Assembly (NCBI GenBank): GCA_030247915.1
Contig: JAPDRQ010000076.1
Coordinates: forward strand, 1-64,000
Origin: Neophaeococcomyces mojaviensis
Lineage: Eukaryota; Ascomycota; Eurotiomycetes; Chaetothyriales
Reading direction: 5' to 3'
DNA length: 64,000 nt
Shown: one piece after another, positions 46,676 to 56,494 of the stretch
How the letters are laid out: every line of letters begins with the position of its first letter
Position numbering within the stretch: position 1 is the first letter of the stretch
The notes under the pieces: model-generated
The model's database searches: none
What the model saw: only the letters and a program-made list of their open reading frames with translations
What the model was told of the DNA's origin: nothing
Made by a program: the position numbers and the translations under genes

Positions 46676-46767
46676 TGTATATCTCGTAATAGTTAACCTC
46701 TCCAGGTTCTGCCCCTTAGCGCCCTGACTATCCTTATATAGTCAGTCGTAAAGGAGTAGCCCTAACA
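46676..46767 (+). repeat. 3' LTR remnant of the Gypsy element (92 bp)
   Basis: Direct repeat of 40109-40200, differing mainly by G/A and C/T changes; begins TGTATATCTCGTAATAG and ends at the right TSD. The upstream ~355 bp of the LTR are missing and the chromodomain coding end lies just before it. Confidence 0.8.
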
Positions 46768-47168
46768 TAGAACTAGAAGGTAATAAGAATAAAAATACCC
46801 TTTAGTAGTTGTTATTATTATCTTTAGAAAATACTAATATTTAATTCTACTAGGTAATCGTTATTATGGGTTATACTTATACCGAAATTCAGGTTACCGC
46901 TTTACTATTTATTGCTTCTACCTACGCCGTCGATAGTTATAAACCCGTCGCGGGTAGTATATTTGTGGTAATCACTATTAACAAGAACTTATAGGGTTAT
47001 AGATTCGCTGAATTCATTACACCATGGATCGTTGCCGATAGATATCTACCTCCGATTATGTTAAATATGTGTTTAATCTTCTTATGGTGTTCGTTCGGGA
47101 TACTGTTTTATTTTAAAGGAAAGACTTTCCGGAAGTGGACTAGAAATAGTAAGGTACATGATATGTGA

Positions 47169-50109
47169 GAGAGGAAAAGCGAGGCATAGCATGATTGCCA
47201 TGGGAGAATGGAGAGACTGGACGGTAGTTGGAAGCGGATCATAGAACATCAATGCAACGGCAGTCGAACTATGCAGATAATTCTGCACAGGTTGATTTCG
47301 TTTCAGACTTGTTCGGACTATATTTTAAAGCATGTAAGATGCATTCTACGGTCAGCAGTTTGCCTTGCTCGCAGTCCACGCACTCACTCATCTGTCAATT
47401 CTGTAGTGCGCTGTTCATAGCCTTTCGCGTGAGATTTTCTTTCACCAATCTACTGAGTATATATGGATTGGGCAGAGTGAGTCGAATATGGGTGGAATCA
47501 AGGTTATGTGTGCTCATAGCTTGCAGCTCGCTTAAAGAGCTCCCACAAAAAACGGACCTACAAACTATGGGCTAGTGATCTCTTGAAAATGTACCACGGC
47601 CGAGCTCTGTTCTTGTCCTTAGATGCTAACGTGAACAGTGATAACTACCCCTTCTCTATCTTTGCTGCCACAAAGAAGATACATGGAGTCTTTTAGCTGA
47701 ACCGAAAGCCTTACGAGGCTCCTTGCGAATGGTACTCAGCCCTGCAGAAACCATGACACTACGCAGGCACTCAAACAATTTAAGGTTGCTCTTATGGGTA
47801 TTTTTGGCTTCGATGAAGTGGCATACCGCACGGACTACGATGCGAAGACACTGCACGATCGCCACGATCTTGGTCTCTCCGAGCGGTCCCTTATCTGGCT
47901 ACTCAAAGACAACCAAATTTCCCTGGTCTTTACTACTTGTGTGGCTATAATGTGATGCTAATTTAGAGCTTCGTTCGCTTTGCACAGGAAGGACTACGAC
48001 TTCGTATCTCTGAACATTATATACTTTGAGTGAAGTTATGGACTGTCGTAGTCCTTCACCATGCGTCACTTGTCGAGCAGAAGCACAGATGGGTATGGAA
48101 ACACAAATACACTTGTGCACGGAGTCTGCATCATCGTTCGACATATGTACTACCTCGTACGCTGACGAAGTGGGAGGTCACGCTCTAACAATCAACCTGA
48201 TCGGCAATTACATGATGTAACCATATCGGTAATTCGGGAGTAATCCTAGATGATGCAACTCGTGCTAGATGGTCTGGGTATTAAAGTAGACTAGCAGCTT
48301 GAGCATCTTGCCAGTGTCCGGGTCGTTGCTTCTGAGTTGGGCATGTGACAGAACCGAAGGGGTGTAGAGCGTGCTGTCCTGGTATGCCTGAAGGCAGAGT
48401 TGGCTTCGCGTACCAATGTTCCAGCGCGCGGGCCATATGTGTTATCTTCAGTCAGGTCTTCAGTGCATCGTCGAGAAAAATTTCAGAACGCTTGATACCC
48501 AGCCAACACACAGATCATATAATGTAGTGTATAGAAAGGCGAGAAGGCACGGAAGTTCGGATAGACACCTTCGAGGCTACTGGCAAAACTTCGAGAAGCG
48601 TTAATGGTGGTATAGTGAAACATTCAACAATCCCATTTATGTGTTCTTTTTTTAACGCTGCTTGCTGATCTGAATTTCTGCATAGAATTTCGCGCCTCTT
48701 GACGGCCTCCAGAGTTGACCCTCAGATTGCCGTTGAGCAAAACAAGGCGATGCGGATACAAATCTGGCTTCCATGGATTTTGGGGGACATTCTGCTTGCC
48801 GAACACAGTTGGCCAGAACTTGACCCGTCGTACTCACAGTCAATTTCAGCACGAACATATGAAGCGGCGTTGAAAGCAGCAGCGGAGAAAGCCTCGAGAA
48901 CATGATTTGCACTAAATTAGTGGTGCGGGTGGTGATGCATAACGAGACGGCGTGAAGCGGTGTGTTCGTTGTGGCATTGATCTAGTGGGCATCCGGGACA
49001 AGGAAAGAGGGTCGATAGGAACGCAAGATTTCGTTCCATCAACAAGCGTGGTCACGCTAGCGATCCTCTTTTCGGATGAAGAGTAGACGTAGGTTTCAAG
49101 TAGTGGAGTGGCCATGACGCTTCACTTGAGCCGTGGCGATATTGGAATAACAGGATCGGAAAAGGGCACAACGAATTTTCAGGCGACGAGATGACCAAAC
49201 CAGACTATAATAAGTCCTTAACCATGATTTTCTGGTGTAAAGAAGCTGGTGTGAGGAGATAAGTCTCTGGAGACACCGTGGGGATGTCACGGATGCCAAA
49301 TGTGATAGGTTCAGAAATATACCGGCCGATTCCTCAAAAGAATCGCCAAGAGCCGAACCGACATATTTCTTAGACGAATCGTACGAGAGATCCGTCTTAT
49401 CTTTTCTTTCTCCCATGCGTTGTACCGTTATCCATAAACAGGCACAATACAATTAGATTCTATAGGAGTCCGATCTCCCGACCCATTACTACGCTAGTCC
49501 GGATAAGTGGTCCAATAAATCTGAGGTTTAAATCTTTTCCTCGCCCTTCTACAGCTCGATCATCCTCTCAGTTTGCTATTAGAAGTATAAATCCACTTCA
49601 TGAAATCACCAATACCAAGAAGGAATAGTAACTGACAAGTAACAAGAATGAGATGCAAATGCAACCTGGCAGTAAAGCTACAACACCGTGAAGCCAGAGA
49701 ATGGTGTTTTACAAAGGCAGATCTAATGAAAACCTAGCCCTAAAGCGAGTTATCTTGCTTCACTAGGATGGTCGCCTTGGCGAGCAGCAGAATGTGGTAT
49801 CTAGCTAGGTCGTACAACTTGACCGGCCTAGCGGGGTGTGCTTGCGGTCCCCAGGCGTGGCAGGTCTGGAGTTAATACTTGGGGTATGAGTCCCTCTTAT
49901 ATCTGCGGCATAATAGGGAGTTTCTGTCAGCTTTCATAAGGCATTTGTAGCTGGCTTAGGTCGTTGAGGTTTGTGCTAAGTAACGTTTGGCATCATACAT
50001 ATTTCTGGTGGGGTCTCCCTCCTGCCAGTAGCACTAGAGGTCGAGTGAGGAGTACTGAGCATTCCAGGTTCTGGCTGAACCGAACTGTTAAGTCTGATTA
50101 CAAACAGGA
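47169..50109. other. gene-free stretch
   Basis: About 2.9 kb of normal-composition DNA without a supported gene. A 69-codon plus frame ending at 48905 (RIQIWLPWILGDILLAEHSW) looks codon-like but has no ATG or partner exon that I could place. Confidence 0.5.
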
Positions 50110-50790
50110 TCATCTGGTCGATCCTCCAAACCAATCCTCATCTGAGAGAATGTGATTGATAGACATGACGTTGTAGTCCCGTATGACTTGCGTGTCTTGA
50201 GTGCGTTGTCCATGGCCCTGCTCTATCATATCCAAAACCGGCAGAGAGATAGGAGTATGGTCTTGGGCTTGCAGGGTTTGCAGGGCTTGCTCCTTGGTTC
50301 GCTGACGTTTGTTTGACCTTTGTAGACGTTCTCTTTCAAGTTTTCTCTGTTTCTGCTTTACTGGGTCATATTTGTCAGGATACTTGTACAATTTGTAATA
50401 TCTTCAGGTCTTGATAGAGACGTCGTTCTTAGGGGTGTTGTTCTTAGAGGCTTAGGCCGAAGAGCTGCCTTCTTTATGTCGGCAATGCTCCTGTGGTAAG
50501 CCGCCGTTTCCGAATCACCCTTGCTGGTATATTGTTTCGCCCGATTGCTTGCGTATACTATCCCATTCTTGATGGTCCTACACTCATAGCATGCCCCAAA
50601 TTCCTGTACTTCTTCTGTTAGTCCTTTTTGAGTTTTCAATAATGGAACTTGGATGAAAGCCGTTAGGTTGGTAGCAGTATTGAGGCTCTCGAGAGAAGAC
50701 TGGTTGTCCAGTCCCAAAACTCATACTGCCACGTATCGTACACATGAGCTTCGGGAAAACCCAACACATTTTTTCCTTCCAGAATAGGAC
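50110..50790 (-). pseudogene. decayed protein-coding relic, unidentified
   Basis: On minus, three overlapping frames carry protein-like stretches in sequence: LGFPEAHVYDTWQYEFWDWT (about 50700-50760, frameshifted), then SLLSRASILLPT, then EFGACYECRTIKNGIVYASN with SKGDSETAAYHRSIADIKKA, and last a Lys/Arg/Gln-rich part ending TQVIRDYNVMSINHILSDED. Frame changes separate them, so it is broken. The style (basic coiled segment and acidic end) suggests a transposon-associated or lineage-specific repeated protein, but I do not recognise the family. Confidence 0.45.
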
Positions 50791-51942
50791 TGATCGCGTT
50801 TTTAGAGCTTATCGATTCGTTCAGGTAGGTTTGGCTCTGACTTATTACCGAACTAAATGCGGGGCGTTTATAAGTCTCAAGCTATATCAAGGAAGTCTTC
50901 AAGAGGAGAACACATGAAGATCTTGAGGGGGATATTGTTGTGAAACAGCCTGTAGGGCCAGGGAGAGCAGTACAGATATACTATACCGGCCGATAGGTAG
51001 CAGTCATCACTGTTAGTAGTTTATAGGAATGAAAAGCACTCGTTGTCTATCTCAAATAACAGTACGGTGGTATTCACCACCTCGTAATGCTTGTCGCTAA
51101 CACACAGAGGCACTTACAGTCCAGAAGACGATAGCAAAAACTGAGTCAGATAAAAGAAAAACACCTGGTGAATGGAGCTAGAAAGGGGACGTAAACGGCC
51201 ATTTCACTGTACACGAGTCAGCGACGCATCAGTATAACAGCTCAGTCCTCAGCTCATCCAACAACATGAGCAACCACGACCATAAACTCATCAGCAAGAA
51301 AAGGAGATTAACTCAGGCAGCACACTGTTTGCTGTTCTTATTCCAAAGCAGCCAAATGCCTCTCCAATGCCACCCAACAAACAGTTGATCTGGAGACATG
51401 TTTGGCCGTCAGCAGAGTCTGTCAGATGATGAGTGGCAACTAAGCCATTCCTGTCGTACATCAACTCTATTTTGTGCTATCTGCCCACCACCTAACTTCG
51501 CCCTGCTTGTCTATGATTCAAGACTCGATGAAAGTCAAAGTGTGGCTTTTACTAACAAATAGCAGTTGAGTCGCAAGATCGGTATTATACCTACCTCCTC
51601 TTCCTGCCAGGATGTCTAACGCTGCCTTCTATGACCCCTGAGCCACTTGGCAGATCCATATGGTGCTTGCATTTCTCTTACATGCTTTTGATACAATCAA
51701 AATTGGACCTATTGCAGAAGGCTAATCAATAATGTATCTGTCGGAGTCTCTTTCGTCTTGCCCATATCTGAAGTGATAGAACTCCCGATCGGCGCTGATC
51801 GGGTATTGCCACCAAACGTGTTCTGCTTCGACACGTTTGGCTGAGCACTGCCGGCCGCTTCTTTAGCAATACCCCAGTTCTTTCCCTTTGGGTTCTCTTT
51901 TTTTCTCCCATTCGCACCCTCAACGGCCCTGACAGCAGCCTC
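50791..51942. other. gene-free stretch
   Basis: Downstream side of the Nup170 gene. A purine-rich tract (TTGAGGGGGATA) followed by TGTTGTGAAACAGCC near 50920-50950 vaguely resembles a polypurine tract plus LTR start, but I could not find the other end. Confidence 0.45.
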
Positions 51943-54900
51943 CTAAGCTACCAAGTCACTCACCTGTCCTCGCAAGGTTCGCACCCACCGCCAATTTTCT
52001 TTCCCTAGAGATCTCTCATTCTCTTGCCCAGTGAGGTACACAAGCAGTTCTTCGATACGTTGCTGGCCGTTGTCACCGCCAAAGAGCATACCGCCGGCTC
52101 GCGCATAGCTCGCATGCAACCATTTTTCGACACAATACAAAAGGTCTGATAAGACTATCTGTCGCTGCAGCTGATTGCCCTGGCCCTGTGCATTTGAAGT
52201 GAAAAAGGCAGTTTCAAGAGTGTCGTAAATGAGTTCATATGGTATCTCGAGTTCCAGGAAAATGTCAGGAATCCAATGCGAAATATGTGCACCAGGTAAT
52301 ACATCCTCGGTGATGACTCCAATGTCTCGTCCTAGATTGACGTTGTACATTTCTAGCATCTCAATCAGGGTTGGTACCGGAAAGACGGCCTCAGAGTTCT
52401 TCAGTCGTGCTCCAACTTCACGAAAGCGCTCGGCAACGATCTCGTAAGGTGTCGCATCTGGCAGATTAGAGTCTGCAGCTCGCGCCTCCGAGTCCTGGAT
52501 CGAAGATGTATGAACAGCTTCCAAAAATTGCTGCCACGTCGCCTTCACCTGTGTCGTGTCGCGGAAATCGGCAACAGCGTAGATGTACAGACAGATATCA
52601 TAATAGCCTGCTGGATCGGCGTACTTGTTATATAATTCTGAAACAGGCAGGACCGGACCGTCAAGCTCGGCTAAGACATGCATGCGTTTGTCCTGAGCGA
52701 CACGCTTGTCGTCGCGTAGGCGCGCCAAAATCTCGTCTTGTATGTTTGCGAGCTCAATAAGGCTGTTGATCTCTGCTAGAAGCTTCTGCTTCGTCTTGCG
52801 GTTGATTGTGCTGTTTGCTGTGGTGAATGCAGACGCATTTGCACGTGCCCGTGATAGATATTCTATGCGCCTATCAAGTGTGAGAGGGAAGGATGATTGT
52901 GCTAGTTTCAGCTGGACTCTTGCGGCTTCATGAAATTGTGATGAATTGCCGTAGTACTTCCAAAGGAGGTCGGCGTGTGTCAAGTCTTCAGCCGATTTGC
53001 GTTGCAGAAATGTGACTATGAACGGTGATTGAGTTTCGAGGAGGCGATCGTACCAGCCTTGCGCAAGGTACCAACTGTAGAGGTTTGTGAGGAATACTTC
53101 ATCTCTAGAGCGGGCAAGCACATCGTAAGCTTCGTCACGTCGTATTGCTGATAGGGATGGTCGACCGTCCACAAAAGGCGGGCTTGTTGCTACCGTCCGG
53201 TCTATGGCTTCAAGAACGGCATGTATGAGATCATACGACCGATTTCGCTCTTCAAACTTGACTTTTCGGGGATCTGAGTCAGGCTTGCCGTCAGTCATCC
53301 ACGTCAGGGCATCATTCGTTTTGTCGTGCTCATGGGCAACCTTCAAGGCAAGTTGAATCGCACCTGCGAAGAACTGAAGCTCGATATAATCTCTGACAGC
53401 CGACTGCAAATATTCTTGAGGTAGGCTATGTGCCACTTGCTCGAAGAGTTTCAGGCTCTCGTTTAGCAAATTTCGTGAATACTCAGCATTTGCTTTCGCT
53501 TCCGCAGCGCGTTTGAGCTGTTCTTGAGCTTTGAAGATGACCACGTCGTCTGAACTACAGAAGTTGCCGCATTTCCTGCGCAATGCCTCTGCTATAGTTT
53601 CGACATTCGAGCCTTTCGCAATGTTTCTGTTGACAATTGCTTTGACCAGGTCTTTTGCCACTTCGTATCCAGCTTTGGTACTTACCAGCTGCTCGAAGGT
53701 CAGATTCATGAACATTGATCTCGACTGCTCCGGTAGCAGGGGTACTATTTCCGCAACCTTCTCTTCGAAAAGCACCATCACAAAGGACAGCGCCTCGATC
53801 ATGTCTGTGACGAACTTGACAAGAGAATGTAAAGCTCGGTGTTCTCCCTGCAAAGCAATCTCATCATCTTTACTGGCCTGTCTAGTGAGGTCATCCGGTC
53901 CACTAAGACCCCGTATAAAGCTCTTGTTGACATTGAAGAACTTTTGCAGGGACACGAGGTTCTCCTGGACGGCTCGCAATTTCTCCACAGTGACTGTACA
54001 CAGAATTTCGTAGCCTTTGTCCGACCTCTTTTCTCTTGCTATTCTCTCCTTCCACGTCGAACGGACCAGTCGTGACACGTATCGTGCTGCGGCTTCAAAA
54101 CGAGGGGAAGGTCGAACGGCGTCGATGGGAGCTGCGAAGTTCGCATTTTGATCTATGCTCGGCTTCCCGCCGTGTTCAATAAAGATCTTCCGTGCAACCT
54201 CCAAGATCTCGGGGTCGTTTATACGGAATGCGTGGTCGGAGGTGGTTTCCACGCTCTGACCACAAGCAACAGCCAAAGCATCGGCAAGGATCTCGTTGCG
54301 ACCGTACTTTCTGATCAAGTTTTGTACTTCGGTCTCAAACCCTTCCAAAGACCTACCCTTTCGGATCATTCCTGCCAAACCATCGACAAATCTCTTCCTT
54401 CGCAAGACGTGCACACCGGTGTTGGTCAAGACAGCAATTTCAGGAACAGGCTCGTCAAACTGCACAGCCAGCTCGTTGCCAAATCCTGGAGGTTCTTTCG
54501 TGGCGCCTCTGTATGGTACTTGAGCGCTGAAATCGTAGATGGTTGACTTTAGGCTCATCCTACCAGCGCTTTCGGGGGCGCCACCTTGTGGTCGGACGTA
54601 GAGAGCGTCAGCTTGGGAGCCTGGAACGGATATGAAGAGATGGCCATCCTTGTCCTGATCGTGCTTGGACAAGGCGCAGAAAAAGTAGCCAGGAGCAAAA
54701 CGCGTGGCAGATTCCACCTTTGATAAGTAGGCATTCGGCTGATTGTAAGCGGCGGGAGGTGCCTCGCTTGGCTCCCAACCTAGCACCGGCGGTGTTCGAG
54801 TATGGGCATGATCGAGGGACATGAGGGTTCTTGGTTCCCAGTATGTGAATGTGCCTTTCAGGTAGATGCGGTAGCCGTCTAGGGTTGTTGCCATCAACGC

Positions 54901-56058
54901 CCATGCCACGGTTTCTTGTGAAGTAAGTGGACTGATGCTCACGATTATCGTCTTGGGAGTAATGCGTGACTGCAGCTCGTGGGATATCGAGGTGAAGAGT
55001 TTGTCCATGGTCAGGGTGTATCTGAGCTCTAGCGAGGAGCCATCATGATGCAGGTAAAAACCTCGAATGGTTGATAGGCTGGAGAGAGTGTATAGCGTAT
55101 TTCGCGAATCGTCTATGACAAGCGATTTGCCAAACTCCTTAGGAGCTGTGGAGAAGGCATTGAAAGCACCAGTGAATGCAGCATATGCACCGCTAGTATG
55201 ATTCACAACGGAGCATTTGCTTGCAAACCATGAGTCTTGAGCCTGATATTTCAGCTCGCGCACGTCGTTGTCGAGGTCGCTGACAAAGAAGACGCGGCCA
55301 GTCTTTTCCGAGCAAGCAATATCCGTAACCTTGACGCCTTTGATAGAAGCTGACATGCCAGTCTGGAAAAGAGATAGGCCGGCAATAGGATTAGAGGGGT
55401 CCTTGCCAAGTCCGAATAGCATTATGGAGTCAGTCGTGGCCACGATGACCATGTGGTTGATTGACTCCAGGAATACGCCCGCTCTTGGCTTGGCCAGTTT
55501 GACCTTCTGTATGACATAGGGTTGGTCCTCATAGCCTACGAGCTCGGGATTGGCCATTGTGTAATCCCACATATACAAAGCATTGTCGATGTGACAATAG
55601 GCGTAATGGAGCTCAGCAAAGAGGCCCATTCCCAAGCCCATCTGGCCCTGGTTGGCCTGCTCGAAGATTTGATCGGGGATGGTGTATGTTTTTACTCGTT
55701 GGAAGGGCGCCCAGATGTCCGAGGTGCTCAAGTCGTAGTTGTACGAGATTCCACCAGCATATTCCTGCTCCATAGATGTTGTGTTCCTCACTTGATCCAG
55801 TGCATTATTGATGGCCTTCCCAGCTCTTTCAGCAGATGTGAGGTTTTCTATCGGTCGAGCAGGCTGTCCCGAACCTGGTGCTTGCGATTGGCCAATGGGC
55901 ACCACATTTTGCTGTCCTTGCGGCTGCGCATTCTGAGGATACACTGATGAACTGAAGGATGGCGCAGGCTGTTGGTTCAACCGATTCGGAGCGGGTGTCT
56001 GCATGTACGCTCCTGGACCGGAGCGGGTGGGTGTGTTGGATTGCCAGTGACTTGCCAT
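51943..56058 (-). CDS. NUP170: nucleoporin Nup170/Nup155
   Basis: A single 1,371-aa frame, typical for the Nup155 family. It is an inner-ring scaffold of the nuclear pore complex, binding Nup53/59 and Nup188/192 and contacting the membrane. Residues 1-75 are Gln/Pro/Ser-rich and disordered. The N-terminal beta-propeller follows (LHYAYCHIDNALYMWDYTMA, DQPYVIQKVKLAKPRAGVFL, FFVSDLDNDVRELKYQAQDS) with the linking helix region at about 560-640 (EVQNLIRKYGRNEILADALA), then a long alpha-solenoid to the C-terminus (LPQEYLQSAVRDYIELQFFA; FLELEIPYELIYDTLETAFF). The ATG at 56058 is the first in frame. No introns. It shares a 436-bp divergent promoter region with AIM41. Intact and clearly core-genome. 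Confidence 0.97.
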   Translation of the reverse strand: MASHWQSNTPTRSGPGAYMQTPAPNRLNQQPAPSFSSSVYPQNAQPQGQQNVVPIGQSQAPGSGQPARPIENLTSAERAGKAINNALDQVRNTTSMEQEYAGGISYNYDLSTSDIWAPFQRVKTYTIPDQIFEQANQGQMGLGMGLFAELHYAYCHIDNALYMWDYTMANPELVGYEDQPYVIQKVKLAKPRAGVFLESINHMVIVATTDSIMLFGLGKDPSNPIAGLSLFQTGMSASIKGVKVTDIACSEKTGRVFFVSDLDNDVRELKYQAQDSWFASKCSVVNHTSGAYAAFTGAFNAFSTAPKEFGKSLVIDDSRNTLYTLSSLSTIRGFYLHHDGSSLELRYTLTMDKLFTSISHELQSRITPKTIIVSISPLTSQETVAWALMATTLDGYRIYLKGTFTYWEPRTLMSLDHAHTRTPPVLGWEPSEAPPAAYNQPNAYLSKVESATRFAPGYFFCALSKHDQDKDGHLFISVPGSQADALYVRPQGGAPESAGRMSLKSTIYDFSAQVPYRGATKEPPGFGNELAVQFDEPVPEIAVLTNTGVHVLRRKRFVDGLAGMIRKGRSLEGFETEVQNLIRKYGRNEILADALAVACGQSVETTSDHAFRINDPEILEVARKIFIEHGGKPSIDQNANFAAPIDAVRPSPRFEAAARYVSRLVRSTWKERIAREKRSDKGYEILCTVTVEKLRAVQENLVSLQKFFNVNKSFIRGLSGPDDLTRQASKDDEIALQGEHRALHSLVKFVTDMIEALSFVMVLFEEKVAEIVPLLPEQSRSMFMNLTFEQLVSTKAGYEVAKDLVKAIVNRNIAKGSNVETIAEALRRKCGNFCSSDDVVIFKAQEQLKRAAEAKANAEYSRNLLNESLKLFEQVAHSLPQEYLQSAVRDYIELQFFAGAIQLALKVAHEHDKTNDALTWMTDGKPDSDPRKVKFEERNRSYDLIHAVLEAIDRTVATSPPFVDGRPSLSAIRRDEAYDVLARSRDEVFLTNLYSWYLAQGWYDRLLETQSPFIVTFLQRKSAEDLTHADLLWKYYGNSSQFHEAARVQLKLAQSSFPLTLDRRIEYLSRARANASAFTTANSTINRKTKQKLLAEINSLIELANIQDEILARLRDDKRVAQDKRMHVLAELDGPVLPVSELYNKYADPAGYYDICLYIYAVADFRDTTQVKATWQQFLEAVHTSSIQDSEARAADSNLPDATPYEIVAERFREVGARLKNSEAVFPVPTLIEMLEMYNVNLGRDIGVITEDVLPGAHISHWIPDIFLELEIPYELIYDTLETAFFTSNAQGQGNQLQRQIVLSDLLYCVEKWLHASYARAGGMLFGGDNGQQRIEELLVYLTGQENERSLGKENWRWVRTLRGQVSDLVA

Positions 56059-56494
56059 ATTGCGAGCCTGGCAATGCTCGGTGTCAACAGTGGATTATCT
56101 GTGCATCAGAGGCTGGAGCCACAAGGTGTCGTGAACGGGTGTTTCTTTTCCAGGAGGCAGCCGGAACAAGAATGTGAAGATCGTGGTGCTCCCAATGCCA
56201 GCAAGAAAGTCGTCCCTCACTTTTTGACACGGAAGCTGGTCGCAAAGGAAAGAGCGCATTTTGACCAGGAACGCGCCTGACGCGTCCGGTTAAACTCCGC
56301 CTGAACATTTTTCGGTCGTGGAAGTAGCAGCTCGAGCTGCAGCTGCCGTTTCCACTTGTCACTTTCATCCTCTGCATTTCTGTTTCGTTTCTCCCAGCTT
56401 CACCACTCCTGTTCCGCCACTCCGACTCCATAAACTAACTTGGCTCAATACTTGAACTGTCCGGGATACTGCACCACGCCTTCACAGCCTGACA
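56059..56494. promoter_or_regulatory. divergent promoter region NUP170 / AIM41
   Basis: A 436-bp head-to-head intergenic space. The AIM41-proximal part (about 56340-56420) has pyrimidine-rich tracts (TTTCTGTTTCGTTTCTCCC) common near fungal start sites; no TATA box is evident. Confidence 0.55.

Larger units (their letters stand above)
39753..46767 (+). mobile_element. RIP-inactivated Ty3/Gypsy retrotransposon carrying nested insertions, TSD TAGAA
   Basis: Begins TGTTACACGCC and ends GTAGCCCTAACA, with the 5-bp duplication TAGAA at 39748-39752 and 46768-46772 inside the MFS gene. Total 7,015 bp; removing four later insertions with their duplications leaves about 5.9 kb, normal for fungal Gypsy elements. 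The internal DNA is extremely AT-rich and almost lacks CpA/TpG (none in 42001-42120). Order of domains seen in decayed frames: gag region about 40400-41500, RT about 43080-43550, RNase H about 44230-44560, integrase about 45080-46050, chromodomain about 46490-46600. That order (RT-RH-IN-chromodomain) is Ty3/Gypsy of the chromovirus type. Confidence 0.93.
38212..47168 (+). pseudogene. MFS transporter gene, split by nested transposons and RIP-mutated
   Basis: Three pieces of one major-facilitator gene are recognisable. (1) 38212-38793: ATG, then GTKVMTDVGSHHFVKSSDN and SDPLNWSPKWKL; after a one-base frameshift near 38412 the other frame continues (LVSFA, SIVRFTSICILVLGFSNF) to RRPVLI-like and AGPA motifs, with RIP-made stops. 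(2) 39682-39752: YVFIILLDNFIIAFRYEYK, normally about 250 residues further on. (3) 46768-47168: after a 74-bp intron (46780-46853, branch TACTAAT) comes STYAVDSYKPVAGSIFVVIT, then FITPW, GKTFRKW and a stop at 47166-47168. Reading ...EYKW-N-W-K... runs directly across the Gypsy target site. It would have been a plasma-membrane drug/solute exporter of the HOL/multidrug type. Not functional. Confidence 0.9.

Noticed and set aside
46676..46767. A 92-bp LTR pair (40109-40200 / 46676-46767) as the complete LTRs of the Gypsy
   Set aside because: The TAGAA duplication and TGTTA...TAACA ends place the left border at 39753, and the MFS reading frame is contiguous only with that border; 92 bp is also unusually short.
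50925..51105. Polypurine tract (TTGAGGGGGATA) plus LTR starting TGTTGTGAAACAGCC
   Set aside because: No clear right end, target duplication or second copy in the window; too little to call an LTR.
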